Both the position numbers and the translations under genes were made by a program. The notes under the pieces were generated by a model. The model was not told the DNA's origin. It made no database searches and saw only the letters and a list, made by a program, of their open reading frames with translations. Below, one piece after another: positions 1 to 9,663 of a stretch of 64,000 bases of DNA. The number at the start of each line of letters is the position of its first letter. Position 1 is the first letter of the stretch. Origin of the DNA: Micropruina sonneratiae (lineage in GTDB: Bacteria; Actinomycetota; Actinomycetes; Propionibacteriales; Propionibacteriaceae); assembly GCF_025972045.1 (NCBI RefSeq), contig NZ_JAPDHX010000007.1, positions 61,676 through 125,675 of the forward strand, in the 5' to 3' direction.

Positions 1-1
1 C

Positions 2-727
2 GACGACATCGTCGAGGCGGACCTGACCGGGGTGGTGAAGTCCGTCACCGACTCCGAGGGCACGGTGCACCGGGCGAAGTCGGTCATCCTGGCGATGGGG
101 TCGGGCTACCGCCGGCTCGGGCTGGCCGGTGAGGACGTCTTCTCCGGACGCGGGGTGAGCTGGTGCGCCACCTGCGACGGCTTCTTCTTCCGCGACAAGG
201 ACATCGCCGTGATCGGCGGCGGCGACTCCGCGCTCGAGGAGGCTACCTTCCTGTCCCGGTTCGCTTCGTCGGTGACCGTGGTGCACCGCCGCGAAGAGTT
301 GCGGGCGTCCAAGATCATGATCGCCCGGGCCGAGGCCGACCCGAAGATCTCCTTCGCCTGGAACTCGACCGTTGTGTCGATGAACGGCGACCAGTCGCTG
401 TCGTCGCTGACCCTGGCCGACACCGTTACCGGCGAACAGCGCGAGCTGGCGGTTCAGGGCTGCTTCATCGCGATCGGGCATGACCCGCGCTCGCAACTGG
501 TGGCCGGACAGGTGGAGCTGGACGCCGCGGGCTACGTGCTCGTACAGCCGGGGTCGACCGCGACCAACCTGACCGGCGTCTTCGCCGCCGGCGACCTCGT
601 CGACCACACCTACCGGCAGGCGATCACCGCCGCCGGAACCGGCTGCTCGGCGGCTCTGGACGCCGAACGCTACCTCGCCGACATCTCCGACCTGACCGAG
701 CTGTCGGAGCTCGAAGCCATCGTCTGA
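2..727 (+). CDS. trxB: Thioredoxin reductase, 3' part (cut by window edge)
   Basis: FAD/NADPH-dependent enzyme that reduces thioredoxin in the cytoplasm. The open frame runs from the window edge, so the FAD-binding N-terminus is missing. The redox-active CATC motif (WCATCDG), the NADPH-binding [10 protein letters not shown] motif and the HRR phosphate-binding motif are all visible, followed by the C-terminal FAD motif FAAGDLVD. It sits 37 bp before trxA, an arrangement common in Actinobacteria near oriC, so both are likely co-transcribed. Confidence 0.95.
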   Translation, partial: DDIVEADLTGVVKSVTDSEGTVHRAKSVILAMGSGYRRLGLAGEDVFSGRGVSWCATCDGFFFRDKDIAVIGGGDSALEEATFLSRFASSVTVVHRREELRASKIMIARAEADPKISFAWNSTVVSMNGDQSLSSLTLADTVTGEQRELAVQGCFIAIGHDPRSQLVAGQVELDAAGYVLVQPGSTATNLTGVFAAGDLVDHTYRQAITAAGTGCSAALDAERYLADISDLTELSELEAIV

Positions 728-764
728 GCCGAACATCCCCCGACACCTCAAGGAGGCAGCCCCC

Positions 765-1088
765 GTGGCCGAAGTCACCGCCGTCACCGACGACACCTTC
801 AACTCGCTGGTCCTCAGGGCCGACAAGCCGGTCCTGGTCGACTACTGGGCCGACTGGTGCGCACCGTGCCGCCAGATCTCGCCCATCATCGACGAGTTGG
901 CCGGCGAGTTCGGCGACAAGCTCGACTTCTACAAGCTCGACACCAACACCAACCCTCGGGTGCCGACCGAGCAGGGTGTGCTGGGGTTGCCGACCATTCA
1001 GATCTTCAGCGCCGGTCAGGTGGTCAAGTCGTTCACCGGCGGCAAGACCAAGGCGGCGCTGATCAGGGCGATCGAAGAGTTCATCTGA
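765..1088 (+). CDS. trxA: Thioredoxin
   Basis: Small cytoplasmic disulfide reductase, 107 aa, the usual family length. The active site WCAPC lies at about residues 30-34 and the cis-proline loop GLPTIQIF is present. The GTG start at 765 is set by AAGGAGG 8 bp upstream. It is the reduction partner of the upstream trxB product. Its last 8 bp overlap the convergent acetyltransferase-like gene. Confidence 0.96.
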   Translation: MAEVTAVTDDTFNSLVLRADKPVLVDYWADWCAPCRQISPIIDELAGEFGDKLDFYKLDTNTNPRVPTEQGVLGLPTIQIFSAGQVVKSFTGGKTKAALIRAIEEFI

Positions 1089-1620
1089 TCGACTGACGCC
1101 GGGCCGGCTCGGGTGGTCCGACCGGCCTGATCGTCTGCACCAACGCGCCCAGCCGGTCCAGCACCGACGGTTTGGGCACCTTCACGGTGGTCACCAGGTC
1201 GAGTCGCCACAGCCCCGGCGCGCGCATCGGGGTGAACCCGGTGGCGTCGAGAAAGCCGGGCGGCAGTGACGCGCAGCCACCTCCGGCGTCCGAACCCGCC
1301 AGCACCGCGGCCACCCTGGGTCGCAGCAGTGCCGCGGCGACGGCCCGCACCAGTTCACGGCCCACTCCCCTGCCGGTCCGGTCGGGTCTCACCCAGCCGG
1401 CCCCGACCAGCGCCACCGTGCCCTGCGGATCCCCCGACGCCGCGGCCGACAGCAGCAGCAGCCCGGATACCCCCGCGGCGTCACGAGCCGCCGCGCCGCA
1501 CAGCCCCCAGGCCGCCTGCGCGGCCACCATGCCCGCCTCGTCGATCGGCATCGCCCGCCCGCACCACGGACAGGCCAGGTCACGGACCATGCCAGGCGAG
1601 ACCAGTTCGACGCCGTCCAC
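1081..1620 (-). CDS. GNAT-like N-acetyltransferase
   Basis: A 179-aa protein with a GNAT acetyl-CoA motif A (RTGRGVGRELV, Q/RxxGxG/A type) near residue 82. The N-terminus contains a CPWC pair that could bind metal. Substrate cannot be read from sequence. It is convergent with trxA and divergent from the aminotransferase gene, with about 70 bp of shared promoter region. Alanine-rich composition makes homology assignment softer than for its neighbours. Confidence 0.6.
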   Translation of the reverse strand: MDGVELVSPGMVRDLACPWCGRAMPIDEAGMVAAQAAWGLCGAAARDAAGVSGLLLLSAAASGDPQGTVALVGAGWVRPDRTGRGVGRELVRAVAAALLRPRVAAVLAGSDAGGGCASLPPGFLDATGFTPMRAPGLWRLDLVTTVKVPKPSVLDRLGALVQTIRPVGPPEPARRQSIR

Positions 1621-1690
1621 CGTTCCTCCTGCCCTGCGGCCCGCCGTGCCGCGGGCAGTTTCATCTTAGGCACCTGGCTAAGCTGGACCG

Positions 1691-3010
1691 GTGAGCCTGC
1701 CGGAACCCGTTCAACGTCGTGACACGGTGCTCGATCCGTGGATCGACACCTACGCCGAACGCACCCACGGGCTCACCGTGTCCGCCGTCCGGGCCCTGTT
1801 CTCGGTGGCCAACCGCCCCGAAGTCGTGTCGCTGGCGGGCGGCATGCCGAACATCGCCGACCTTCCCCGCGAGGCGATCGGCGAAGCCATGGCGAGCCTC
1901 ATTCGCGAGCGTGGCACCCAGGCCATGCAGTACGGCTCGGGTCAGGGCGAGCCGTTCATGCGCGAGCGGATCACCGAGGTGATGGCCGAAGAGGCGATCA
2001 GCGCCCACCCCGACGACATCGTGGTGAGTTGCGGCTCGCAGCAGGCGCTCGACCTGGTCACCCGGGTGTTCTGCGACCCCGGTGACGTGATCCTGGCCGA
2101 GGCGCCGTCCTACGTGGGCGCGATCGGCACCTTCCGCGCCTACCAGGTCCAGATCGTGCACGTCGCGATGGACGAGTTCGGCATCATCCCCGAAGCGCTG
2201 CGCGAGGCGATGGCGGCGTGCAAGGCGGCCGGCCGCCGGGTGAAGTTCCTCTACACCATTCCCAACTTCCAGAACCCGACCGGGGTGACCCAGACCCTGC
2301 AGCGGCGCCGCGAACTCATCGAGATCGCCCACGAGACGGATCTGCTGATCGTCGAGGACAACCCCTACGGGCTGCTCACCATCGAGGGCGAGCCGACGCC
2401 GGCGCTGCGCTCCATGGAGGACGAACGGGTGATCTACCTGGGCTCGTTCTCGAAGACGTTCGCACCCGGGTTCCGGGTCGGCTGGGCGCTGGCGCCGCAC
2501 GGCGTCCGGGAGAAGCTGACGCTGGCCCAGGAGTCGGCGACGCTTGCCCCTCCGGTGTTCAGCCAGTTCGCCATCTCGACCTATCTCGACACGTTCGACT
2601 GGCGCGGCCAGATCCAGGTCTACCGCGACATGTACCGGGACCGACGGGACGCGATGTTGCGCGGGCTGACCGAGAACATGCCCCAGGGCAGCACCTGGAC
2701 ACACCCCACCGGCGGGTTCTTCGTCTGGTTGACGCTGCCCGAGGGCCTGGATTCGCAGTCGATGCTGCCGCGGGCGGTGTCGGCGCGCGTCGCCTACGTG
2801 CCCGGCACGGCTTTCTACGCCGACGGCATGGGCAGCCGCAACATGCGCCTGTCGTTCTGCTTCCCGACGCCCGAGCGGATCATCGAGGGCACCCGGCGGC
2901 TGGGCGAGGTGCTGCGCGACGAGTTGGACACCCTGCACACCTTCGGCATCGGCACCGGCGAGCACCTGTACCGCGACATCACCTCCGGCCCCGCACCCGA
3001 CATCACCTAG
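1691..3010 (+). CDS. PLP-dependent aminotransferase (class I/II, 2-aminoadipate/LysN-like)
   Basis: A 439-aa fold-type I aminotransferase. The Schiff-base lysine is in GSFSKTFAPGFRVGW and the PLP contacts are visible in the YTIPNFQNPTGVT and IVEDNPYG segments. There is no GntR/winged-helix domain, so this is the free-standing relative of MocR regulators. Such a gene is a usual neighbour of parAB in Actinobacteria. Start is GTG at 1691. It is followed 10 bp later by the ddl-like gene. The exact amino-acid substrate is not evident. Confidence 0.85.
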   Translation: MSLPEPVQRRDTVLDPWIDTYAERTHGLTVSAVRALFSVANRPEVVSLAGGMPNIADLPREAIGEAMASLIRERGTQAMQYGSGQGEPFMRERITEVMAEEAISAHPDDIVVSCGSQQALDLVTRVFCDPGDVILAEAPSYVGAIGTFRAYQVQIVHVAMDEFGIIPEALREAMAACKAAGRRVKFLYTIPNFQNPTGVTQTLQRRRELIEIAHETDLLIVEDNPYGLLTIEGEPTPALRSMEDERVIYLGSFSKTFAPGFRVGWALAPHGVREKLTLAQESATLAPPVFSQFAISTYLDTFDWRGQIQVYRDMYRDRRDAMLRGLTENMPQGSTWTHPTGGFFVWLTLPEGLDSQSMLPRAVSARVAYVPGTAFYADGMGSRNMRLSFCFPTPERIIEGTRRLGEVLRDELDTLHTFGIGTGEHLYRDITSGPAPDIT

Positions 3011-3020
3011 GAAGAGACCC

Positions 3021-3980
3021 ATGAGCAGCGATCTCGGCACCATCGTCGTCCTGGCCGGCGGACTTTCGCACGAACGGGACGTGTCGCTGCGCTCCGGACG
3101 CCGGGTGGCCCAGGCCCTTCGGGACCGGGGCCACCACGTCGTGGAATCCGACGTGAACGCGAGCCTGGCCGATCTGCTGACCAGCACCGACGACCCGGTG
3201 GTCTTCCCGGTGCTGCACGGTGGGGACGGCGAGGACGGCTCGCTGCGGCAGGTGCTCGACCTGTTCGGCGTCCCCTACGTGGGGTCGACCGGGCCGGCCT
3301 CGCGGCGAGCCTTCGACAAGTCGATCGCCACCGCGCTGCTCGACGTGCCCACCCCGGAGCAGGTGGCATTGCCCAACTCGGTGTTCCGCGAGCTCGGCGC
3401 GAAAGCCCTTGTGGAGGCCGTGACCGAGCGGCTGGGACTGCCGTTGATGGTGAAGCCGAGCCGCAGCGGGTCCGCGCTGGGCTGCACCAAGGTCACCTCG
3501 ACCGCGGGGCTGCCGGGGGCCATGGTGGCCGCCTACGCCTACGGCGAGATGGCCGTGTTGGAAAGATTCATCGAGGGCACCGAGGTCGCCGTGTCGGTGG
3601 TCGACGTCGGCGACGGTCCGCGGGCCCTGCCCGCCGTCGAGATCCGGCCCCGTTCCGGCGTGTACGACTACACGGCCCGGTACACCGCCGGCGAGACCCG
3701 CTTCATCTGCCCGGCCGAGCTCAGCGACGAGGTCGCGGCCGGCTGCGCCGAGATCGCGCTGCGCGTACACGAGCAGCTCGGCCTGCGGGATCTCTCCCGG
3801 ACCGACATCGTCGTCGGCGCCGACGGGCCGGTGTTCATCGAGACCAACGTCTCCCCCGGCATGACCGAGACGTCCCTGCTGCCCTTGGGCGCCGAGGCCG
3901 AGGGCGAGGACTTCGGTGAGCTGTGCGTGGCGCTGGTCCGGCAGGCCTACCGGCGGGGACCGTCCGACCTGAAGGAATGA
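3021..3980 (+). CDS. D-alanine-D-alanine ligase-like ATP-grasp protein
   Basis: A 319-aa ATP-grasp ligase. The N-terminal GGLSHERDVSLRSG resembles the Ddl N-terminal substrate motif, then VFPVLHGGDGEDG, the ATP-grasp lysine segment MVKPSRSGSALGCTKV and the metal-binding end VFIETNVSPGMTETSL. These fit Ddl, the enzyme making D-Ala-D-Ala for peptidoglycan in the cytoplasm. This parAB-linked paralog may be the second of two Ddl proteins in the genome. RBS GGAAGAG precedes ATG 3021. It overlaps or abuts the SURF1 gene. Confidence 0.82.
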   Translation: MSSDLGTIVVLAGGLSHERDVSLRSGRRVAQALRDRGHHVVESDVNASLADLLTSTDDPVVFPVLHGGDGEDGSLRQVLDLFGVPYVGSTGPASRRAFDKSIATALLDVPTPEQVALPNSVFRELGAKALVEAVTERLGLPLMVKPSRSGSALGCTKVTSTAGLPGAMVAAYAYGEMAVLERFIEGTEVAVSVVDVGDGPRALPAVEIRPRSGVYDYTARYTAGETRFICPAELSDEVAAGCAEIALRVHEQLGLRDLSRTDIVVGADGPVFIETNVSPGMTETSLLPLGAEAEGEDFGELCVALVRQAYRRGPSDLKE

Positions 3981-3982
3981 CG

Positions 3983-4690
3983 ATGCCGTTGCGCGTCCGG
4001 CAGGCCCTGGTGGTGACGATCGGGGTTGTGCTGGCTGCGGTCATGGTGGGCCTCGGCTTGTGGCAGTTGCAGGTGTTCACCGATCAGGGCAACGCCTCGG
4101 CGCAGGCGCGCGCCCAGCAGGCGGCGGTGCCGCTGCTCGACCACGTCTCCGCCGACGGCACGGTCGGCGACATCTACGGCAAGCCCGTCACCGTGACCGG
4201 CCACTACCTGCCCGGGCAGCAGGAGCGGGTCCTGGGTTCGGACGGCGTCGTGCGCCTGCTGTCGGCCCTCGAGCTCGCCGACGGCCGCGTCCTGCCGGTG
4301 GTCCGCGGCACCCTCGAGGCCGGCGCCGAGGCACCGCAGGCGCCGACCGGCGATCTGCAACAGGTGGGCATCTTCCTGCCCTCTGAGCCGGCTGCCGATC
4401 ACCCTCTGACTACGGGTTACACCCTGGGGTCGGTACGCCTGGCGCAGCTCGCCCAGCTGTGGCCCCAGCCACTAATGCCCGGCTTCGTCACCCTGGACGC
4501 CGCCGAGGCCAGCGCTCAGGGGCTGCCTGCGGCCACCGTCACGCTGCCCGAGCAGGAGGGTTCGTGGCGCAACAGCGGCTACGCGCTGCAGTGGTGGGTC
4601 TTCGCCCTGTTCGGGTTGGGCATGACGCTGAAGATCGCGCAGAACATGAGTCGGCGCGACCCCACGCTGTCCTCTCCAGAGCTTCGCTGA
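3983..4690 (+). CDS. SURF1 family membrane protein
   Basis: About 235 aa with a transmembrane helix at each end (VVTIGVVLAAVMVGLGLWQLQVF and WWVFALFGLGMTLKI), the standard SURF1 topology with an extracytoplasmic domain between. SURF1 helps assemble haem-copper cytochrome oxidase. The frame is open further upstream, but AAGGA at 3972-3976 gives ideal spacing to ATG 3983; an ATG at 3977 overlaps the ddl stop as ATGA and is a weaker choice. It is convergent with the DUF3817 gene. Confidence 0.85.
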   Translation: MPLRVRQALVVTIGVVLAAVMVGLGLWQLQVFTDQGNASAQARAQQAAVPLLDHVSADGTVGDIYGKPVTVTGHYLPGQQERVLGSDGVVRLLSALELADGRVLPVVRGTLEAGAEAPQAPTGDLQQVGIFLPSEPAADHPLTTGYTLGSVRLAQLAQLWPQPLMPGFVTLDAAEASAQGLPAATVTLPEQEGSWRNSGYALQWWVFALFGLGMTLKIAQNMSRRDPTLSSPELR

Positions 4691-4708
4691 GCGACCGTGC
4701 GCGGGCTG

Positions 4709-5095
4709 TCAGCCGCCGGTCGTGGCGCTCGAATCGGCGTCGGTGATCGGGTCGCCCGCCGCCTCAACGGCGTCCAGCCGCGCGTGCACGTCACGGGTCG
4801 CGTAGCGTTCGGCCACGAAGGACAGAAACGGCACGGTTCCGGCCAGGGCGATCAGGATCAGCCGTAGCCAGGGCCAGTTCACCCGGCGTCCGAGGTCGTA
4901 GGCGGTGATCAGCAGGATCATGTACAGCCAGCCGTGCGGCACGCCCGTCCAGGTCACCACGGTGTCGTTGTCGGCGAAGTACTTCAGCGGGACGCCGACG
5001 CACACCAGCACGACCAGCAACACGCCGACCACCCAGGCCATGACCTGGTAGCGCAGCAGTGCGGAGCGGACGGCGGGAACGTCTTCGGCGGTCAT
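4709..5095 (-). CDS. DUF3817 family integral membrane protein
   Basis: A protein of about 128 aa with three hydrophobic helices (MAWVVGVLLVVLVCVGVPL, HGWLYMILLITAYDL and WLRLILIALAGTVPFLSFVAE). The GVPLKYF...VPHGWLYM pattern is the hallmark of the DUF3817 family common in Actinobacteria. Function is unknown. Adjacent GTG (5098) and ATG (5095) starts are both possible. It lies convergent to the SURF1 gene and downstream of parB on the same strand. Confidence 0.8.
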   Translation of the reverse strand: MTAEDVPAVRSALLRYQVMAWVVGVLLVVLVCVGVPLKYFADNDTVVTWTGVPHGWLYMILLITAYDLGRRVNWPWLRLILIALAGTVPFLSFVAERYATRDVHARLDAVEAAGDPITDADSSATTGG

Positions 5096-5198
5096 CACGC
5101 AACGAGCCTAGTTGGTCGGGCCACGACCTACGGTCGGACACCGATCCTCGAAATGTCGATAAATGCATATGTCTCCGACTCGACTCAGAGACAAAGCG

Positions 5199-6104
5199 TC
5201 AACTCAATAGATCGACCAATCGGCCCAGGTCGTCCTCGTTGGCGAAGTCGATGACGATGCGTCCCTTGCCCCGGGCCCCCACCTGCACGTTGACCCGGGT
5301 GTCGAGCCGCTCGACCAGCCGTTCGGCCAGTGCGGACGCCCGCGCGCTGGGTTCGCGCACCACGCGCTGCCTGGGCACGCGGGGTTCCCCGCCCTGGCCC
5401 AGCGCGACGATCTCCTCCACAGCGCGAACCGACAGGTTCTCGGCGACCACCCGCTGGGCCAGCCGCTCCATGGCCAACGGATCACCCAGACCGAGGATGG
5501 CCCGGGCATGGCCGGCGCTCAGCACACCGGCGGCCACCCGCCGTTGCACCGGGCCCGGAAGCTGCAGCAGCCGGATCGTGTTGCTGATGTGCGGCCTGCT
5601 GCGCTTGATCCGGCTGGAGAGCTCCTCCTGGGTGCAGTCGAAATCGGTGAGCAGCTGCTGGTACGCGGCCGCCTCCTCCAGAGGGTTCAACTGGGCGCGA
5701 TGCAGGTTCTCGAGCAGGGCGTCCCGCAGCAGGTCGTGTTCGGCCGTGGGGCGGACGATGGCCGGGATGGTGGCCAAGCCCGCCTCCTGGCTGGCACGCA
5801 GGCGCCGCTCCCCCATCACCAGTTCGTAGCGACCCTCCGCCAGGGGACGCGCGACGATGGGCTGCAACAGACCGACCTCGCGGATGGATCCGACGAGCTC
5901 GGCCAGCGCGTCCTCGTCGAACACCTGGCGCGGCTGCTTCGGGTTCGGTGTGATGGCGTCCACCGGTAGTTCCGCGTAGTACGACCCCTGTGGCGGTTCC
6001 ACCGCCAACGGTTCTGCCCGGACCGGCTCCAGGTCCGGGTCGGTGCGGTGGATCAGGTCCCCGAGGCCGCGGCCGAGGCCGGAGCGTGGTTTCGTGACGG
6101 TCAT
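5199..6104 (-). CDS. parB: Chromosome-partitioning protein ParB
   Basis: A CTPase/DNA clamp of about 301 aa that loads on parS and partners with ParA for origin segregation. It begins with [11 protein letters not shown], the ParA-stimulating N-terminal peptide. The CTP-binding [16 protein letters not shown] motif and the helix-turn-helix ([26 protein letters not shown]) follow. The C-terminal dimerisation segment ends in [14 protein letters not shown] spaced 6 bp from ATG 6104 favours it over ATG 6110, which overlaps the parA stop as ATGA. Confidence 0.96.
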   Translation of the reverse strand: MTVTKPRSGLGRGLGDLIHRTDPDLEPVRAEPLAVEPPQGSYYAELPVDAITPNPKQPRQVFDEDALAELVGSIREVGLLQPIVARPLAEGRYELVMGERRLRASQEAGLATIPAIVRPTAEHDLLRDALLENLHRAQLNPLEEAAAYQQLLTDFDCTQEELSSRIKRSRPHISNTIRLLQLPGPVQRRVAAGVLSAGHARAILGLGDPLAMERLAQRVVAENLSVRAVEEIVALGQGGEPRVPRQRVVREPSARASALAERLVERLDTRVNVQVGARGKGRIVIDFANEDDLGRLVDLLS

Positions 6105-6106
6105 CG

Positions 6107-7015
6107 TCATCCTTTCGTGGCGGTGCCGCGCCGAGCGATCTCCGCGGCGGCGGCAAGGTAGGCCTGTGATCCGGCCGACGCGCGGTGATAGCCGATCACA
6201 GTCTGGCCGTAGCTGGGCGCCTCGGAGACTCGCACCGAGCGCGGGATGGCGGTGCGCAGCGTCTCGGTGGGGAAGTGGGTGCGCACCTCGCCGGCCACCT
6301 GGGCCGACAACCGCGTGCGCGCGTCGTACATGGTGAGCAGGATTGTGCTCAGCCGCAGCCGGTCGTTCATCGACCCCGTGACCAGGTCGATCGTGCGCAG
6401 CAGTTGCGACACGCCCTCCAACGCGTAGTACTCACACTGGATGGGCACCAGCAGTTCCTCGGCCGCGACAAGGGCGTTCAGGGTCAGCAGGCCGAGTGAC
6501 GGGGGACAGTCGATGAACACGTAGTCGACGCTGTGCCGTTCCTTGAGCCTGGTTAGCGCCCGCTTCAACCGGCTCTCACGGCCGGCGACATCCACCAGCC
6601 CGATCTCGGCACCCGCCAGGTCGATGGTCGCCGGCAGCACCCACAGCCCGTCCGCCTCGGGCGAGGCCTGGACGTGCTGCTCGATGGTGTCACCGTCGAG
6701 CAGCACCTCGTAGGTGCCCGGGACGCCGCTCTCGTGATCGACGCCCAGCGCGGTGGACGCGTTTCCCTGGGGGTCGAGGTCGATGACCAGCACGCTGAGC
6801 CCGCCCGACGCCAACCCCGCGGCGAGGTTGACCGCCGTGGTCGTCTTGCCGACGCCGCCCTTCTGGTTGGCGATCACGAACGTGCGGGGCTGATCCGGTG
6901 CTGGTAGCGGGCCGCCGGTTTCACGTGGAACACCGGCCTCCGGCAACTCGACCGGCGGGGGAGTGAACTCGTTGTCGTCGTAGAGGACGCGTCGCGGAGC
7001 GACTGACTGCGTCAT
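6107..7015 (-). CDS. parA: Chromosome-partitioning ATPase ParA
   Basis: A 302-aa deviant Walker ATPase that binds the nucleoid and moves the ParB-parS complex. The deviant Walker A motif KGGVGKTT is in [19 protein letters not shown], Walker A' is in [14 protein letters not shown], and [16 protein letters not shown] is Walker B. A 50-residue N-terminal extension precedes the ATPase fold, usual in Actinobacteria. It is translationally coupled to parB downstream. The gene itself contains a parS-like site near its 5' end. Confidence 0.96.
   Translation of the reverse strand: MTQSVAPRRVLYDDNEFTPPPVELPEAGVPRETGGPLPAPDQPRTFVIANQKGGVGKTTTAVNLAAGLASGGLSVLVIDLDPQGNASTALGVDHESGVPGTYEVLLDGDTIEQHVQASPEADGLWVLPATIDLAGAEIGLVDVAGRESRLKRALTRLKERHSVDYVFIDCPPSLGLLTLNALVAAEELLVPIQCEYYALEGVSQLLRTIDLVTGSMNDRLRLSTILLTMYDARTRLSAQVAGEVRTHFPTETLRTAIPRSVRVSEAPSYGQTVIGYHRASAGSQAYLAAAAEIARRGTATKG
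6917..6932. promoter_or_regulatory. parS-like site inside parA
   Basis: The sequence GGTTTCACGTGGAACA differs by two bases from the consensus parS palindrome TGTTTCACGTGAAACA. It lies within the parA coding region, a common location for origin-proximal ParB loading sites. Confidence 0.8.
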
Positions 7016-7071
7016 GCCCGCACCTCACTCCCACCAGCGGCGAAGGGTCCCCGAGTGCTCTCGGCGCGATG

Positions 7072-7087
7072 CGTTTCACGTGAAACA
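7072..7087. promoter_or_regulatory. parS site upstream of parA
   Basis: CGTTTCACGTGAAACA keeps the whole palindromic core GTTTCACGTGAAAC of bacterial parS. It lies in the 212-bp region between parA and rsmG, where ParB bound here could also autoregulate parAB. Confidence 0.92.
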
Positions 7088-7227
7088 GCGGCGGTCACTG
7101 CTAGCCTTCCGACGTTCTGGATGCAGCTTCTGAGCCTAGCGGCGGGAGCTCGCGTGGCTCGGTTCATCGTCGGGCGCGCCCCGGAGGGGAGTCCGCAGTT
7201 GGGGGCAGTGGCCGGTTCCGGCCGCAA

Positions 7228-7824
7228 TCAGCGAATGCGGACGACCCAGGTCGGCGCCACCTCGGGGTCGACGGACGCCGTGACCACCTCGCCCACCAAG
7301 CCACGGGAGCGCAGCAGTCCCTGGCCCTCCACGAGCTCCTGCTCGGCCGATTCACCCTTGAGGGCCAACAGTTCTCCGCCGGTCGCCACGAGCGGCAGGC
7401 ACCAGCCGAGCAGCTTGGGCAGCGCCGCGACGGCTCGAGCGGTGACCACCTGCCATTGATCGTGCTGATCCTCGGCCCGTCCGCGAAGCACCGTGACGGC
7501 GTCCGTGAGACCCAGCTCGGCGACCACCTCGGCGAGGAAGTTGTAGCGCCGCAGCAGTGGCTCCAGCAACGTGATCCGGAGGTCCGGGCGGAGGATGGCC
7601 AGCGGAATTCCGGGCAGGCCCGCCCCCGATCCGACGTCGAGCACCGACGAGCCGTCGTCGACCAGTCCGGCCAGCGCGACGGAGTTCAGCACATGGCGGG
7701 TCCAGAGCCGGTCGACCTCGCGGGGACCGATCAGACCCCAGTCGACTCCTCTACTTGCCAATATATCGACATATTGACTGGCGAGTTCATACCGGTCACC
7801 GAACACTGTGCGTGCGACGTCCAC
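7228..7824 (-). CDS. rsmG: 16S rRNA (guanine527-N7)-methyltransferase RsmG
   Basis: A 198-aa SAM-dependent methyltransferase that forms m7G527 in 16S rRNA. The SAM-binding motif I is VLDVGSGAGLPGIPLAILRPD, motif II ITLLEPLLRR, and the NSVALAGL and VTARAVAALPKLL segments are family-typical. The start is GTG at 7824. It lies in the conserved jag-rsmG-parA order. Loss of RsmG gives low-level streptomycin resistance in other bacteria. Confidence 0.94.
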   Translation of the reverse strand: MDVARTVFGDRYELASQYVDILASRGVDWGLIGPREVDRLWTRHVLNSVALAGLVDDGSSVLDVGSGAGLPGIPLAILRPDLRITLLEPLLRRYNFLAEVVAELGLTDAVTVLRGRAEDQHDQWQVVTARAVAALPKLLGWCLPLVATGGELLALKGESAEQELVEGQGLLRSRGLVGEVVTASVDPEVAPTWVVRIR

Positions 7825-7892
7825 GGTCCCTGTCTACTGCACGGCCACGCCGCGGCCAACTCCACCGGCGGCGGGGAGTGGGCTGCAAATAG

Positions 7893-7929
7893 CCGGACGC
7901 CGGGCGCGCTCGAGGCGCCCGGCGTCCGG
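7893..7929 (-). terminator. Strong hairpin terminator after jag
   Basis: A perfect 15-bp stem (7893-7907 with 7915-7929) and 7-nt loop sits 12 bp past the jag stop codon on the minus strand, followed by CTATTTG. It has no long U tract, as is common in high-GC actinobacteria. It separates the rpmH-to-jag operon from rsmG. Confidence 0.75.
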
Positions 7930-7941
7930 AACGACGTTGCC

Positions 7942-8520
7942 TCAGGCCTTGGGCAGCACCACGACGCGGCGGCGGGGCTCTTCGCCCTCGGACTCGCTGA
8001 CCAGGCCGGCATCGGCGACCACGTCGTGCACGATCTTGCGCTCGAACGGGTTCATCGGCGCCAGCCGGACGGGCTCACCGGTGTCGACCACCTCGGCGAT
8101 CGCGTCCTTGGCGAGCACCTCGAGCTCCTTGCGCCGCTTGTCCCGGTGCCCGGCGACGTCGAGCATCAGGCGCGAGCGATGCCCGGTCTCGGTCATCACG
8201 GCCAGCCGGGTAAGCTCCTGCAGCGCCTCCAGCACCTCGCCGTTGCGGCCCACGAGCACGTCGGCGTCGGTGACGATCGACACGTGCGCACGACCGCCCT
8301 CGTTGAAGGTGTCGATGTCGCCGTCCAGGTCGGCGATGTCAAGCAGTTCCTCCAGGTAGTCGGCCGCGATCTCACCCTCGTTCACCAGCGCCTGTTCGCG
8401 CTTGGAACGGCCCGTCTCACCCTGGCCGTGCTCGGTCTCGGCGTCGTCGTCGGCCACCGCGTCGGGGTCGGTCATCTCCGGCTCGGTCACGGTCACGGTC
8501 TCGATCTCCACGTCACTCAT
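7942..8520 (-). CDS. Jag/KhpB-family RNA-binding protein (KH + R3H)
   Basis: A 192-aa cytoplasmic RNA-binding protein. After an acidic N-terminal tail (residues 1-50) come a KH domain around VGRNGEVLEALQELTRLAV and an R3H domain with the PMNPFERKIVHDVV pattern. The end EPRRRVVVLPK is typical of actinobacterial Jag proteins. It lies 18 bp downstream of yidC and shares its transcript; KhpB homologs act as RNA chaperones affecting division and envelope synthesis. Confidence 0.9.
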   Translation of the reverse strand: MSDVEIETVTVTEPEMTDPDAVADDDAETEHGQGETGRSKREQALVNEGEIAADYLEELLDIADLDGDIDTFNEGGRAHVSIVTDADVLVGRNGEVLEALQELTRLAVMTETGHRSRLMLDVAGHRDKRRKELEVLAKDAIAEVVDTGEPVRLAPMNPFERKIVHDVVADAGLVSESEGEEPRRRVVVLPKA

Positions 8521-8538
8521 CAGTCACTCCTGTCCGGC

Positions 8539-9663
8539 TCAGGCCTGGCCGGGATTGGTCTTGGGCTTGGGTTGCCCCTGCTTGCGGGCGGCGCGGCTCG
8601 CACGCGACGGCTGCTGCCGGCGCACCTGTTGGCGCTGCACCTGTGATTGGGCGGACGCCGGCTCGTCGGTCTCCTTCGCCACCGCGGTACCGGTGCGGCT
8701 CTGCCGGGCCACCTTGGTGGTGTCGGTCGTCGTCGTGCTCGCCGGGGCCGTCTTGCGCCCCTTGCCGGAACGCTTCCGGGCGATCTCGTCGGGATCCTTG
8801 CCCTTGGCGCGCATCCGCTCCTCCCAGTCGATGTAGGCGGGAGTGTTCGGGGCCGGGTTGTTGTGGATCAGGATGTACTGCTGCGCCATCGTCCAGGTGT
8901 TCGACACCAGCCAGTACAGCAGCACGCCGACGGGAATGTTCACGCCCATGAACAGGTACATGAACGGGAAGACGTAGAGCATGATCTTCTGCTGCTGGGC
9001 GAACTGCCCGGTCAGCGCTTCCGGCGGCATGTTCTTGCGCATCAGCTGCAGCTGGGTGATGAACAACACCACGGTCATCCCGATGACCAGCACCGCGCAC
9101 AGCCACTGGGTGGGGCCGAACCCGTTGGTCAGCGGCCAGAACACCCCGGAGAGCTTCGCGCCGAAGATGGTGGCGTTCCGCAGCAGTTCGGACTGTTCGA
9201 CGCTGAACACGCCGATCGCGTGACCCTGGGAGGCCTGCCACAGCACCTGGTACAGGGAGATGAAGATCGGCATCTGCAGCAGCAGCGGCAGACAGGACGC
9301 CATGGGGTTGACGCCCTCTTCCTTGTACAGCTTCATCGTCTCCTGGCCGAGACGCTCGCGGTCGTGACCCCACTTCTCCTGCAACGCCTTCTGCTGCGGG
9401 CCGAGCATCTGCATGTTGCGCGACGAGCGGATCTGCCGCACGAACAGGGGGATCAGCAGGGTCCTGATCACCACGGTCAGCGAGATGATCGCCAGTGCCC
9501 AGGCCCAACCGCTGTCTTCGCCGAGGAAGGACGCGTACAGCGAGTGGAAGCTGGACATGATCCACGACACCGCCAGGTACAGCGGCTGCATCATCGTGTT
9601 GAGGCCGCCGAGGATGTCACCCCACAGGTCCAGCGGGACGATCTGCGGAATCGGTGGGATCAC
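8539..9663 (-). CDS. yidC: Membrane protein insertase YidC
   Basis: A 374-aa YidC/Oxa1 insertase. Transmembrane segments include WAWALAIISLTVVIRTLLIPLF, whose arginine lies in the hydrophilic groove, then PLLLQMPIFISLYQVL and later helices, followed by a basic cytoplasmic tail rich in Arg/Gln. The GTG start at 9663 has an AGGAG 4 nt upstream and overlaps the yidD stop by 4 bp (GTGA). A longer open frame upstream is only the shadow of yidD. Confidence 0.94.
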   Translation of the reverse strand: MIPPIPQIVPLDLWGDILGGLNTMMQPLYLAVSWIMSSFHSLYASFLGEDSGWAWALAIISLTVVIRTLLIPLFVRQIRSSRNMQMLGPQQKALQEKWGHDRERLGQETMKLYKEEGVNPMASCLPLLLQMPIFISLYQVLWQASQGHAIGVFSVEQSELLRNATIFGAKLSGVFWPLTNGFGPTQWLCAVLVIGMTVVLFITQLQLMRKNMPPEALTGQFAQQQKIMLYVFPFMYLFMGVNIPVGVLLYWLVSNTWTMAQQYILIHNNPAPNTPAYIDWEERMRAKGKDPDEIARKRSGKGRKTAPASTTTTDTTKVARQSRTGTAVAKETDEPASAQSQVQRQQVRRQQPSRASRAARKQGQPKPKTNPGQA